The position numbers and the translations under genes were made by a program. Positions 52,478 through 64,000 of a stretch of DNA of 64,000 nucleotides are shown here, one piece after another. Source of the stretch: DASPKT01 sp035626475 (lineage in GTDB: Bacteria > Pseudomonadota > Alphaproteobacteria > Azospirillales > Azospirillaceae); the NCBI GenBank assembly GCA_035626475.1, contig DASPNP010000063.1, forward strand, positions 1 to 64,000. Direction: 5' to 3'. A model generated the notes under the pieces. It was not told the origin of the DNA, searched no databases, and saw nothing but the letters and a program-made list of their open reading frames with translations. The stretch's first letter is position 1; each line of letters opens with the position of its first letter.

Positions 52478-53302
52478 TCAGGCGGCGGCCTTCAGCTGCG
52501 CCTCGGCGGCCTGCTTCTTCATGCGGCTGTAGGCGAAGCGCGAGGCGACGCCGTGCAGCCAGCCCTGCGGGTTCAGCCCCGACGCCTTGAACACCATGGA
52601 GACCATGCGGTCCAGGTGCTGCGGCTTGTAGTAGCTGTAGGCGCGGCTGACATAGTCGTTGTAGGCCTTCTCCCGCACATAGGGCCGCTCCCAATGGTTG
52701 GCGGCGTGGAAGGCGTAGGACAGCTCGTCGTCCTCGGTCTCGTTGATGCGCGAGAGCGAGACCTTCAGCCGGCCGAAGCGCCCCAGCTTCTCCTTGTCGA
52801 GATAGCGGCGCAGATGGTCGTAGAAGAGCTTGTAGTGGCGGAACTCGTCGGCCGCGATGTGCTTGCAGATCTGCTTCAGCACCGGCTCGTCCGTCGCCTC
52901 GGCCAGGGCGGTGTAGTAGCTGGACGTGCCGGTCTCGACGATGCAGCGCGCCACCAGCTCGCCCGAGCGCGAGCCGCGGGTGGAGGCGTCCACCTGCACC
53001 GGGATCTGGTAGCCGTCGCGGAAGCGCTGCACCGCGGCCTGGAAGTCCCACGCCGGGTCCACCGCCTGGGCCCAGCGGCCCAGCGCCTCGCCGTGCTGCA
53101 CCTCCTCCACCGCCCAATCGCGCGCCACCTGCTTGAAAATCTCGTCGTCATTGAAGACGTTGCAGAGATAATCGGCGTAGATGTGGCCGTTGTACTCGAC
53201 CAGGGCCGCCGCCTTGATCACCTTGAGGATATCGGAATCGACCTTCGAGCGGTCGAGCCTGTCCCAGGGAAGCGCGTCGATGGTCCAGTGTGCGTTGGCC
53301 AT
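52478..53302 (-). CDS. Ferritin-like di-iron protein
   Basis: A 274-residue soluble helical protein. Metal ligands of the four-helix type are spaced as E, ExxH, E, ExxH: VEYNGH near residue 36, VEEVQHGE near 66, VETGTSSYY near 123, and ADEFRHYKLFYDHL near 150. This matches the ferritin-like superfamily that includes acyl-ACP desaturases and rubrerythrin-type oxidases. A longer C-terminal helical region follows. Substrate and activity unknown; a desaturase or peroxidase role is possible. Lies between rplU and the ATP synthase operon. Confidence 0.78.
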   Translation of the reverse strand: MANAHWTIDALPWDRLDRSKVDSDILKVIKAAALVEYNGHIYADYLCNVFNDDEIFKQVARDWAVEEVQHGEALGRWAQAVDPAWDFQAAVQRFRDGYQIPVQVDASTRGSRSGELVARCIVETGTSSYYTALAEATDEPVLKQICKHIAADEFRHYKLFYDHLRRYLDKEKLGRFGRLKVSLSRINETEDDELSYAFHAANHWERPYVREKAYNDYVSRAYSYYKPQHLDRMVSMVFKASGLNPQGWLHGVASRFAYSRMKKQAAEAQLKAAA

Positions 53303-53449
53303 GGGGAAGGAGCCCTTAAATGAGAACCGCGCCGGACCGCCTGCCAGTCCGGAGTTGGGCTCCAGATTGGGAGGCGGCGGCGCGGATGCAACAGAATTAT
53401 GACGGCTGCGCGTTCATGTCCCCGCTGATGCTGCGGGCACCCGGCCCTG

Positions 53450-53866
53450 TCAGGCGGCGGCGGTGAGCGCCTCGACCTTGGCGGTCGCGACGGCCAGCTT
53501 CGTCTCCAGCGCCTTGCGCTCGGAGTCCGACTGGGCGGCGGCGGCCTGCTCGGTCAGGGTTGCGACATCGGCCTCGGCCTTGGCGCGGTCGAGCTTGGAC
53601 AGCTCGGTCGCCTCCTGGGCGAGCACCGTGCAGCGGGTCTCGGTCACCTCGGCGAAGCCGCCGGCGACGAAGATGCGCTGGGAGATGGTGCTGGCGTTCT
53701 CGGCATAGACGTCGATCACGCCCGGCTTCAGCGTGGCGATCATGGGGGAGTGGCCCGGCAGGACGCCGAAATAGCCCTCGCCGCCCGGCACGACGACCAT
53801 CTCGACCGGCTGCGAGAACAGCAGCTTCTCGGGCGAGACCAGCTCGAATTCAACCTTGTCGGCCAT
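53450..53866 (-). CDS. atpC: ATP synthase F1 epsilon subunit
   Basis: A 138-residue central-stalk subunit that couples gamma rotation to F0 and can inhibit hydrolysis. The beta-sandwich is clear: KVEFELVSPEKLLFSQPVEM, VVVPGGEGYFGVLPGHSPMI near residue 25, then a helical hairpin (DRAKAEADVATLTEQ). Last gene of the F1 operon, 75 bp after atpD. Length is typical. Confidence 0.96.
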   Translation of the reverse strand: MADKVEFELVSPEKLLFSQPVEMVVVPGGEGYFGVLPGHSPMIATLKPGVIDVYAENASTISQRIFVAGGFAEVTETRCTVLAQEATELSKLDRAKAEADVATLTEQAAAAQSDSERKALETKLAVATAKVEALTAAA

Positions 53867-53941
53867 GGTGCGGGATCCGTTCGCGGTCAGAATAAGGGCG
53901 GGAGGGCGAACCCTCCCGCCGGTACTGGGGAACTACGAGGC

Positions 53942-56313
<2,372 letters not shown>

Positions 56314-56354
56314 TACCGGGCCTTCAGTTCTTTAAACGTTGCCGAGCGGGACGG

Positions 56355-57883
<1,529 letters not shown>

Positions 57884-57884
<1 letters not shown>

Positions 57885-58444
57885 CACCCAATTCCTTTCA
57901 TGGCGATTTTCAGCTTGGTCAGCTTGGTGCGCACGGAGCTGTCGATCATGCGCGACCCGACCTTGACGATCATGCCGCCGATCAGCGCCGGATCGACGCT
58001 GACGGCGACGGAAACCTTGGAGCCCATGGACTGGCGGAGCGCGTCCTGGACGGCCGCCAGCTGGTCATCCGACAGCGGGCGGGCAACCACCACCTGGGCG
58101 GTCATCTCGCCGCGGCGGCGGGCCAGCTCGGCCAGGTAGCCCTGGATCATGCCCTCCAGCGCGAACAGGCGGCGGTTCTGCGCCACCAGCCCGACGAAGC
58201 GGCGCACCAGCGGCGAGATGCCGGCCTGGGCCATCACCGCCTCGATCGCGCGGCCCTGGTCGGCGCGCGACAGCACGGGGCTGCGCACGACGCGGCGCAG
58301 GTCGGCGCTGCTGTCGAGGATCTGCTTCAGCGACGTGAGGTCCTGGGCCGTCTGGTCCAGTGACTTCTGCTCGTCGGCAAGGTCGAACAGCGCGGTCGCG
58401 TAACGCGCCGCCAGTCCGGATACGCCTGTCCCTTCGGATGCCAC
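57884..58444 (-). CDS. atpH: ATP synthase F1 delta subunit
   Basis: Connects F1 to the peripheral stalk of F0. 186 residues with GTG start and GAGG 7 nt upstream. The N-terminal helical bundle starts [16 protein letters not shown], and the C-terminal conserved [20 protein letters not shown] near 155 marks the OSCP/delta family. First gene of the atpHAGDC operon; as usual in alphaproteobacteria the F0 genes are elsewhere. A clear promoter was not found in the 267-bp upstream gap. Confidence 0.96.
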
Positions 58445-58711
58445 CTGGAAACCTCGGTTCGTCCGTAGACCTGATTGATTTCAGGGCTTTAGCAATGTGC
58501 GGATGGGCCAGGAAGGAACCTTCCCGGCCGAAAGCGTGCTGCACATAGCACAGGGAATGGTGCGGCGCAACGATGTCACGGGCACTGATTTGGCGGGGCA
58601 GATGCGTGTCGGGCTTAAGCCCCGCTTAACTAATGCCGGAGATGATTACCCCGTTGCGCCTATCCCGCCCGGCGCGTCATATCGAGGGCGGTACCACGGG
58701 ACAGCGAATCC

Positions 58712-59086
58712 ATGACCGTCGTCGCCTTCTCCGTCGCCCGCTTCACGCCGTTCGACCTCACCGAGTGGAACGCCATCGCCATGCCGAAGCTGGAGCGCGG
58801 CCTCTGGGAGTCCGTCTCCCGCCAGAGCGGCCCGGACTTCGACCGGCTGACCGTGCATTTCCCGAACCTGGAGCGCCCGGTGTTCCGCTTCGAGCGCGAC
58901 CGCCGCGGCAACTACCGCCTGTTCTTCAACGACCGCCGCGGCTGGTACTGCATCGGCACCGGCGAGTCCGCCGACGAGTGCCTGGCGGTGTGGCGCGGCC
59001 GCCTGCCGCGCAAGCCGGCCTCCGAGATCGCCGCCACCATGACCGCCGGGGCCGATACGGCCACCGAGTCGCTGCAGGGCGCCTGA
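58712..59086 (+). CDS. Conserved hypothetical protein (124 aa)
   Basis: A soluble protein of unknown family. The central part is beta-rich and basic/aromatic: LTVHFPNLERPVFRFERDRR (45-64), NYRLFFNDRRGWYCIGTG (67-84), then DECLAVWRGRLPRKP. No signal or membrane segment. Trp/Tyr-rich strands hint at a small OB- or PilZ-like fold, without key motifs. Divergent from the atp operon across a 267-bp spacer; ends at a strong terminator. Confidence 0.72.
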   Translation: MTVVAFSVARFTPFDLTEWNAIAMPKLERGLWESVSRQSGPDFDRLTVHFPNLERPVFRFERDRRGNYRLFFNDRRGWYCIGTGESADECLAVWRGRLPRKPASEIAATMTAGADTATESLQGA

Positions 59087-59102
59087 GCCAAGCCGGTACG
59101 GA

Positions 59103-59137
59103 AAAGGGCGGCCCGGATCGTCTCCGGGCCGCCCTTT
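59103..59137. terminator. Bidirectional intrinsic terminator
   Basis: AAAGGGCGGCCCGGA (59103-59117) pairs perfectly over 15 bp with TCCGGGCCGCCCTTT (59123-59137), loop TCGTC. The A/T ends provide short T-runs on both strands. It separates the convergent hypothetical and flippase genes. Confidence 0.9.
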
Positions 59138-59154
59138 CCGTTTGTGCCGGCCGC

Positions 59155-60687
59155 TCAGGAATTGACCGGGGCCGCGTCGGCGGGCGGCGGGCGCGGCTTG
59201 GCCCGCCTTCCGATGGCGGCCAGGCCGAAATCCACCATGCGGCGGACCAGGCTGCGGTCGAACAGCAGCACCAGCGCCAGGTAGAGCAGCCCGCCCAGCG
59301 GCGCCAGGGTCAGCAGCACCATCCAGGCCTTCAGCTCCGGCGTGACCGCCTCGCGCAGCGCCGCCAGCGCCAGCACCATCAGCGTGGCGGCCAGGACCGG
59401 CACCATGGCCGGGGCCAGCTGGTCACGGTAGGTGATCTTGGTGTGCCGCTTCATCAGCCAGGCGCCCGCCGGCAGCACCACCAGGAAGCGCGCGGCCCAG
59501 ATCGCCGTGGCCGCGACCACCCCCAGGTAACCGAACGCCACCAGCATGCCGACGCTGGCGATGAAGCCCGCCATGTTCTGCCAGGCCAGCGCGTGCGGAT
59601 GCCCCACCGCCATCAGCGCGGCGTTGGCGAACTGCCGCACCATCTGGGCGATGGCGACCAGGCAGAGGATCTGGATCAGCGGGATGGCCGGCAGCCAGGT
59701 GCCGCCCAGCACCACCAGCTCCACCTCCGGCGCCAGCACGAACAGCCCGGCGAAGAGCGGCACGGTGGTGAGCGCCGTCAGCTCGGTCGCCGCGCGGAAG
59801 CCGCGGCGCAGCCCCTGCGGATCGTCCTGCATGCGCGAGAAGAGCGGCAGCGCCAGCTGCTGCAGCGCCGAGCTGAGGATCTGCCGCGCCGTGTCCACCA
59901 CCTTCAGCGCCACCGTCAGGTAGCCGACCGCCGCCGGGCCGAGGATGTAGCCGGTCAGCAGCACGAACAGCTTGAGGTTGGTCTGCCACAGGAAGGCGGC
60001 GGTGAAGGCCGGCAGCGCGAAGCCCAGCAGGTCGCGCAGCGCGCTGGGCGAGATGCGCAGGCGCGGCCGGCGCGGCGGGCTGATCCAGAGCGCCACGGTC
60101 CAGGCCGCCGACATCACCAGCTGCTGCGCCACCAGGGCCCAGACGCCGTAGCCGTACAGCGCCATGGCCAGGCCGACGCCGCCGCCGAACAGCCGGCCCA
60201 GCAGCGAGCGGGCCGCCACGCGCTTGAAGTTCAGGTCGCGGCGCAGCAGCGCGGTCATGACGCCGTTGGCGCCGCCGAAGATGAGGCTGAGCCCCATCCA
60301 GGCCAGCACCGGCGCCAGGCCCGGCGCGTCGAACAGCCGCTCCACCCAGGGCGCCGCGAACCAGCAGCCGGCGGCCAGCAGGAAGCCCAGCAGCACGCCG
60401 GACCAGATGGCGCTGTCGATCTGCTCGTCGCGCAGATCCTTGCGCTGCACCACCGCGTCGTGGAACAGCGTCTCGGCGATCACGAACAGGATCTGCACGA
60501 TGCTGAGCGCCAGGCCGGCCACGCCGAACTCGGCCGGGCCGATCAGCCGGGCCAGCACCAGCACCGTGATCAGCGACAGGATGGACACGCCGCCGCTTTC
60601 CAGCACGACCCAGACGAGGGATCGGGCGGCGGCGGCATGCGATCCGCCGACGGGCGGCCCACCCTTGACGTTTTCCTGATTTTCCAT
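59155..60687 (-). CDS. Oligosaccharide flippase / polysaccharide biosynthesis protein (Wzx-like)
   Basis: A 510-residue polytopic inner-membrane protein with about 12-14 helices, consistent with the MOP superfamily (PF13440-type). VLARLIGPAEFGVAGLALSIVQ near residue 45, DAVVQRKDLRDEQIDSAIW near 77 and AVGYLTVALKVVDTARQIL near 252 match O-antigen or exopolysaccharide translocases. Hydrophilic ends (MENQENVKGGPP and RAKPRPPPADAAP). Adjacent to, but divergent from, the lipid A core genes, so a role in moving a lipid-linked glycan is plausible. Confidence 0.88.
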   Translation of the reverse strand: MENQENVKGGPPVGGSHAAAARSLVWVVLESGGVSILSLITVLVLARLIGPAEFGVAGLALSIVQILFVIAETLFHDAVVQRKDLRDEQIDSAIWSGVLLGFLLAAGCWFAAPWVERLFDAPGLAPVLAWMGLSLIFGGANGVMTALLRRDLNFKRVAARSLLGRLFGGGVGLAMALYGYGVWALVAQQLVMSAAWTVALWISPPRRPRLRISPSALRDLLGFALPAFTAAFLWQTNLKLFVLLTGYILGPAAVGYLTVALKVVDTARQILSSALQQLALPLFSRMQDDPQGLRRGFRAATELTALTTVPLFAGLFVLAPEVELVVLGGTWLPAIPLIQILCLVAIAQMVRQFANAALMAVGHPHALAWQNMAGFIASVGMLVAFGYLGVVAATAIWAARFLVVLPAGAWLMKRHTKITYRDQLAPAMVPVLAATLMVLALAALREAVTPELKAWMVLLTLAPLGGLLYLALVLLFDRSLVRRMVDFGLAAIGRRAKPRPPPADAAPVNS

Positions 60688-60852
60688 GGTCCTGGCAGGG
60701 GCATCGTTCGGAACCCCTCTACAACACGAAGGCTGGCGAATCGGCTCCGGGGGGAAAGGGGTGCCACTCCCTCATCCGTCCCAAGGGAGAGGCGAGACGC
60801 CCCCCTTTCGGCGTGCTAGGGTCCCGCCGCCTTCCGGAACCCCGCCCTTGGC

Positions 60853-62118
60853 ATGCTGGAAACCCTCTATCGCGGCCTCACCCATCTCGCCGGCCCTGGC
60901 GTCCGTCTCCTGCTGCGGCGCCGGCTGAGGCGGGGCAAGGAGGATGCGGCCCGTCTGGGCGAGCGGCTGGGCGCGCCCGGCCTGCCGCGCCCCCCCGGCC
61001 GGCTGGTCTGGCTGCACGCCGCCAGCGTCGGCGAGTCGCTGGCGCTGCTGCCGCTGGTGGACCGCTTGCTGGCGCGCGGCGCCGCCGTGCTGGTCACCAC
61101 CGGCACCGTAACCTCCGCCGGGCTGATGGCGCGGCGCCTGCCGAAAGGCGCGCTCCACCAGTATGTGCCGGTCGACCTGCCGGGCGCGGTCGGCCGTTTC
61201 CTCGACCATTGGCGGCCGGACCTGGCGCTGTGGATCGAGTCCGAGTTCTGGCCGAACCTGCTGGCCGGGGTGCGCCGCCGCGGCATCCCCGCCGCCCTGG
61301 TGAACGCGCGGCTGTCGGCCCGCAGCCATGCCAACTGGCGCCGGGCGCCGCGCACCGCCGCCCGCCTGCTCTCGGCCTTCCGCCTGGCGCTGGCCCAGAC
61401 GGAGGAGACCGCCGCCCGGCTGCGCGGGCTGGGACTGGCCGACGTGCGCTGCGTCGGGAACCTGAAATACTCCGCCGACCCGCTGCCGGCCGACGCGGGC
61501 GAGCTGGCGCGCCTGGCCCTGGCGGTCGGCGACCGGCCGGCCTGGGTCTTCTCCAGCAGCCATGAGGGGGAGGAGGAGGTCGCCGCCGATGTCCACGCAG
61601 CCCTGGCCGCCCGGCTGCCCGGCCTGCTGACCGTGCTGGTGCCGCGCCACCCGGATCGCGCCGACGCCGTGGCCGGACTGCTGGAGGAGCGCGCCCTGAC
61701 CGTCGCCCGCCGCTCCCTGGGCCAGGTGCCGGCGCCCGGCACGGATGTCTTCCTGGGCGACACGCTGGGGGAGCTGGGGCTGTTCTACCGGCTGGCGCCG
61801 CTGGCCGTGGTCGGCGGGTCGTTCGTGCCGGTGGGCGGGCACAATCCCGTGGAGCCGGCGCTGCTGGGCGCGGGCGTGCTGTACGGCCCGCACATGCACA
61901 ATTTCGCGGAGATGGCGGCGGAGCTGGAGGCGACCGGCAGCGCCCGGCGCGTGGCCGACGCGTCCGCGCTGGCGGCCATGCTGGCCGGGCTGCTGGCCGA
62001 TGGCGGAGCTCGCGCCAACATGGCGGCGGCCGGCCGGGCGGTGGCCGAGCGCAACCGGCAGGCGGCGGACCGGATCATGGAAGCGCTGGCCCCGCTGCTG
62101 CGCGAGGCCGGGCTGTGA
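60853..62118 (+). CDS. waaA: 3-deoxy-D-manno-octulosonic acid transferase
   Basis: Attaches Kdo to the lipid A precursor at the inner-membrane inner face. 421 residues, GT-B fold. The catalytic Glu is in HAASVGESLALLPLV (E61), SEFWPNLLAGVR near 130, KYSADPLP near 206, FSSSHEGEE near 233, and the CMP-Kdo loop GGSFVPVGGHNPVEPALLG near 318. A weakly hydrophobic N-terminal anchor (HLAGPGVRLLL) is present. Its stop overlaps the lpxK GTG start. Confidence 0.94.
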   Translation: MLETLYRGLTHLAGPGVRLLLRRRLRRGKEDAARLGERLGAPGLPRPPGRLVWLHAASVGESLALLPLVDRLLARGAAVLVTTGTVTSAGLMARRLPKGALHQYVPVDLPGAVGRFLDHWRPDLALWIESEFWPNLLAGVRRRGIPAALVNARLSARSHANWRRAPRTAARLLSAFRLALAQTEETAARLRGLGLADVRCVGNLKYSADPLPADAGELARLALAVGDRPAWVFSSSHEGEEEVAADVHAALAARLPGLLTVLVPRHPDRADAVAGLLEERALTVARRSLGQVPAPGTDVFLGDTLGELGLFYRLAPLAVVGGSFVPVGGHNPVEPALLGAGVLYGPHMHNFAEMAAELEATGSARRVADASALAAMLAGLLADGGARANMAAAGRAVAERNRQAADRIMEALAPLLREAGL

Positions 62119-63095
62119 GGGCGCCGGACTTCTGGACCCGGCCGCCGGGCGCCGCGGCCTACGCCCTGGCGCCGCTGGGCGCGCTCTACGGGCTGGCCGG
62201 GCGGCTGCGCCAAGCGCTGGCGCGGCCCTGGCGGGCGCCGGTGCCGGTGATCTGCGTCGGCAACCTGGTGGCGGGCGGCGCCGGCAAGACGCCGGTGGCG
62301 CTGGCGGTCATGGAGCGCTTGCTGGCGCGGGGCATCACGGCGCAGTTCCTGTCGCGCGGCCATGGCGGCAGCCTCGAGGGGCCGCTGCGGGTGGCGCCGC
62401 ACCACACCGCCGCCGAGGTCGGCGACGAGCCGCTGCTGCTGGCGGACGTCGCCCCCGCCTGGATAAGCGCCGACCGTGCCGCCGGCGCCCGGGCCATGGT
62501 GGCTGCCGGCGCGCGCGCCATCATCATGGATGACGGCTTCCAGAACCCCGGCCTGGCCAAGGATCTGTCGCTGCTGGTGGTGGACGGCGCCGTCGGTTTC
62601 GGTAACGGAATGATCCTGCCGGCAGGCCCGTTGCGCGAGCCGGTGAGTGCCGGACTGGCGCGGGCGCACGGGTTGGTGCTGGTGGGTGGGGCCCAGACCG
62701 GCCTGGCCGCCCGCCTGCCCTCCGCTCTACCGCTGCTGCGCGCCCGGCTGGAGCCCGACGCGGCGGTGGTGGCGGCGCTGGCCGGCCGCCCGGTCCTGGC
62801 CTTCGCCGGCATCGGCCGCCCCTCGAAGTTCTTCGAGACCTGCCGGGCGGCCGGCCTGCGCCTCGCCGACATGGTTCCCTTTCCCGACCACCACCCCTAT
62901 AGCCGGGCGGAGCTGGCGGCGCTGCTGGACCGGGCGGCGGCGCTGGGGGCTCGGCCCCTGACCACCGCCAAGGACGCAAGCCGTCTGCCGGCCGAACTGC
63001 GCGACCATGTATCGGTCCTGCCTGTGCGCCTCGTGCTCGACGACCCGTCCGCCCTCGACGATTTGCTGGAGCCCGTCCTTCATGGCCAAGCATAG
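62115..63095 (+). CDS. lpxK: Tetraacyldisaccharide 4'-kinase
   Basis: Phosphorylates the 4' position of the lipid A disaccharide precursor at the inner membrane. 326 residues. Walker A VGNLVAGGAGKT at 48-59, FLSRGHGG near 79, Walker-B-like IIMDDGFQNPGLAKDL near 136, and PFPDHHPYSRAELAAL near 255. The GTG start forms GTGA with the waaA stop. Its last 14 bp overlap lpxL. The waaA-lpxK-lpxL order is consistent with coordinated lipid A completion. Confidence 0.94.
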   Translation: MRAPDFWTRPPGAAAYALAPLGALYGLAGRLRQALARPWRAPVPVICVGNLVAGGAGKTPVALAVMERLLARGITAQFLSRGHGGSLEGPLRVAPHHTAAEVGDEPLLLADVAPAWISADRAAGARAMVAAGARAIIMDDGFQNPGLAKDLSLLVVDGAVGFGNGMILPAGPLREPVSAGLARAHGLVLVGGAQTGLAARLPSALPLLRARLEPDAAVVAALAGRPVLAFAGIGRPSKFFETCRAAGLRLADMVPFPDHHPYSRAELAALLDRAAALGARPLTTAKDASRLPAELRDHVSVLPVRLVLDDPSALDDLLEPVLHGQA

Positions 63096-63987
63096 CGCGC
63101 TGCGCCGCCGGTTCGACCGGACGCTGGGCTACCGCATCGAAGCGGCGGCGGTGTTCCTGCTGTTCGGCTTCCTGAAGCTGCTGCCCGCCGACACGGCATC
63201 GGATTTCGGCGGCTGGGTCGGCCGGACCCTGGGGCCGCGCCTCGGCGCCTCGCGCAAGGCGGCGCGCAACCTGGAGCGCGCCCTGCCAGAGCTGGACGGG
63301 GCGGCCCACCGTCGCATCCTCATGGCGAGCTGGGACAATCTCGGCCGCACCATGGCCGAGTACCCGCATCTCGGCACCATCGCGGCCGAGTGGGACAAGC
63401 GGGTGGAGATGCGCGGGGCGGAGCATATCCGCGCGCTGGCGGAGGACGGAAAGCCGGGCCTCTGCATAACGGGCCATTTCGCCAACTGGGAGCTGGCGGC
63501 GCTGGCCTGCCACAAGCAGGGGCTGGACATCGCCATCGTCTACCGCGCGCCGAACAACCCCTGGGTCGACCGGCTGCTGGCCCGCGCGCGGGGATCGCTG
63601 CAGGCCATGCTGCTGCCCAAGGGCAAGGAGGCGGCGCGTGGTCTGGTCGCCACCATGCGGCGCGGCGGCCATGTCGGCATCCTGGTCGACCAGAAGCTGA
63701 ACGAGGGCATCCCCGTCCCCTTCCTGGGCCGCGACGCCATGACCGGCACGCTGATGGCCGACCTGGCCCTGCGCCACGACGCCCCCGTCGTGCCGATCCG
63801 GGTGGTACGGCAGCCCCGTGGCGCCCGCTTCCGCATCGAGGCGCTGCCGCCGCTGGACCTGCCCCGGGGCGGCGATCGTTCCGAAGCCGTAACGGCATGC
63901 ATGCTGGCGGCGAACCGCCTGCTGGAGGGCTGGGTGCGCGAGACACCGGGCCAATGGCTGTGGCAGCATCGCCGCTGGCCGGACTGA
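63082..63987 (+). CDS. lpxL: Lipid A biosynthesis lauroyl-type acyltransferase (LpxL/HtrB family)
   Basis: Transfers a secondary acyl chain to Kdo-lipid IVA. 301 residues. The catalytic H-x4-E motif is GHFANWE (H132, E137), followed by IVYRAPNNPWVDRLL, GRDAMTGTL and VVPIRVVRQP, typical of the LpxL/LpxM family. An N-terminal membrane helix lies at residues about 19-35. The ATG at 63082 has CTGGAGCCC upstream and lies within the lpxK 3' end (14-bp overlap). LpxL versus LpxM cannot be separated by sequence alone. Confidence 0.9.
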   Translation: MAKHSALRRRFDRTLGYRIEAAAVFLLFGFLKLLPADTASDFGGWVGRTLGPRLGASRKAARNLERALPELDGAAHRRILMASWDNLGRTMAEYPHLGTIAAEWDKRVEMRGAEHIRALAEDGKPGLCITGHFANWELAALACHKQGLDIAIVYRAPNNPWVDRLLARARGSLQAMLLPKGKEAARGLVATMRRGGHVGILVDQKLNEGIPVPFLGRDAMTGTLMADLALRHDAPVVPIRVVRQPRGARFRIEALPPLDLPRGGDRSEAVTACMLAANRLLEGWVRETPGQWLWQHRRWPD

Positions 63988-64000
63988 GGAGGAAGAGCAT
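63988..64000 (+). promoter_or_regulatory. Likely ribosome-binding site of the next gene
   Basis: GGAGGAAGAGCAT follows the lpxL stop. GGAGGA is a strong SD and the window ends on AT, which would read ATG if the next base is G. This suggests another gene co-transcribed with the lipid A block just beyond the window. Confidence 0.4.

Overview
The window is a GC-rich stretch of ordinary chromosome from an alphaproteobacterium, most likely in or near the Rhodospirillales (Azospirillum-like). The evidence is the F1-only ATP synthase operon atpHAGDC without F0 genes, the yggT-DUF167-folD cluster, the rplU-rpmA-obgE-proB neighbourhood, the lipid A block waaA-lpxK-lpxL, a PAS_5-type protein, and the density of small palindromic repeats. 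I see no phage, transposase, integrase or CRISPR array. Genes are tightly packed, often with ATGA, GTGA or TGATG stop/start overlaps.

Layout. 1-1.3 kb: 3' truncated folD, DUF167, yggT and a tRNA-Ala(CGC) with its own promoter. 1.4-10 kb: a small conserved protein, a PadR repressor divergent from a retropepsin-like lipoprotein with a palindromic operator between them, a basic/polar amino-acid ABC operon (ATPase, binding protein, two permeases), a helical protein of unknown function, an orphan amino-acid-type binding protein, and an orphan FbpA-like iron-binding protein behind two Fur-like boxes. 9.8-10.8 kb: a CylR2-like repressor, a membrane protein and a small membrane-anchored protein, transcribed away from a cluster of four 18-bp operator-like palindromes. 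10.9-13.8 kb: a TPP riboswitch and thiO-thiS-thiG-thiE; thiO appears to use an ATT start codon. 13.8-21 kb: an odd methyltransferase, murI, small secreted proteins, a zinc-type ABC operon with a histidine-rich permease loop, a class III sirtuin and a low-molecular-weight phosphatase.

21-35 kb: mutS, a DHFR-like reductase, a Tat-exported amidohydrolase, MarR plus NlpC/P60, DUF2283, an M17 aminopeptidase, two glutathione transferases, a TAXI binding protein, a malonyl-CoA-synthetase-like ligase and a PAS_5 protein. 35-49 kb: a multi-PAS soluble histidine kinase, an SDR, a YkvA protein, a RoxA-like di-haem protein, a DMT exporter, a YgjP-like metallopeptidase, MgtC-like, pgk, a methyltransferase, CYTH-CHAD and proB. 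50-58.5 kb: a secreted protein, obgE-rpmA-rplU, a ferritin-like protein and atpHAGDC. 58.7-64 kb: a small conserved protein, a Wzx-like flippase and the Kdo/lipid A genes waaA, lpxK and lpxL.

A cross-cutting feature is the repeat content. Five families of palindromic intergenic elements (called A to E here) fill the gaps. There are 14 convergent gene junctions: three abut or overlap, four have a compact hairpin, and all seven with a gap above 100 bp carry one of these repeats. This suggests the elements act as, or are tolerated as, bidirectional 3' ends. Proposed regulation visible in the sequence: PadR operator, Fur-like boxes, CylR2-type operator cluster, TPP riboswitch, and several sigma70-type promoters.
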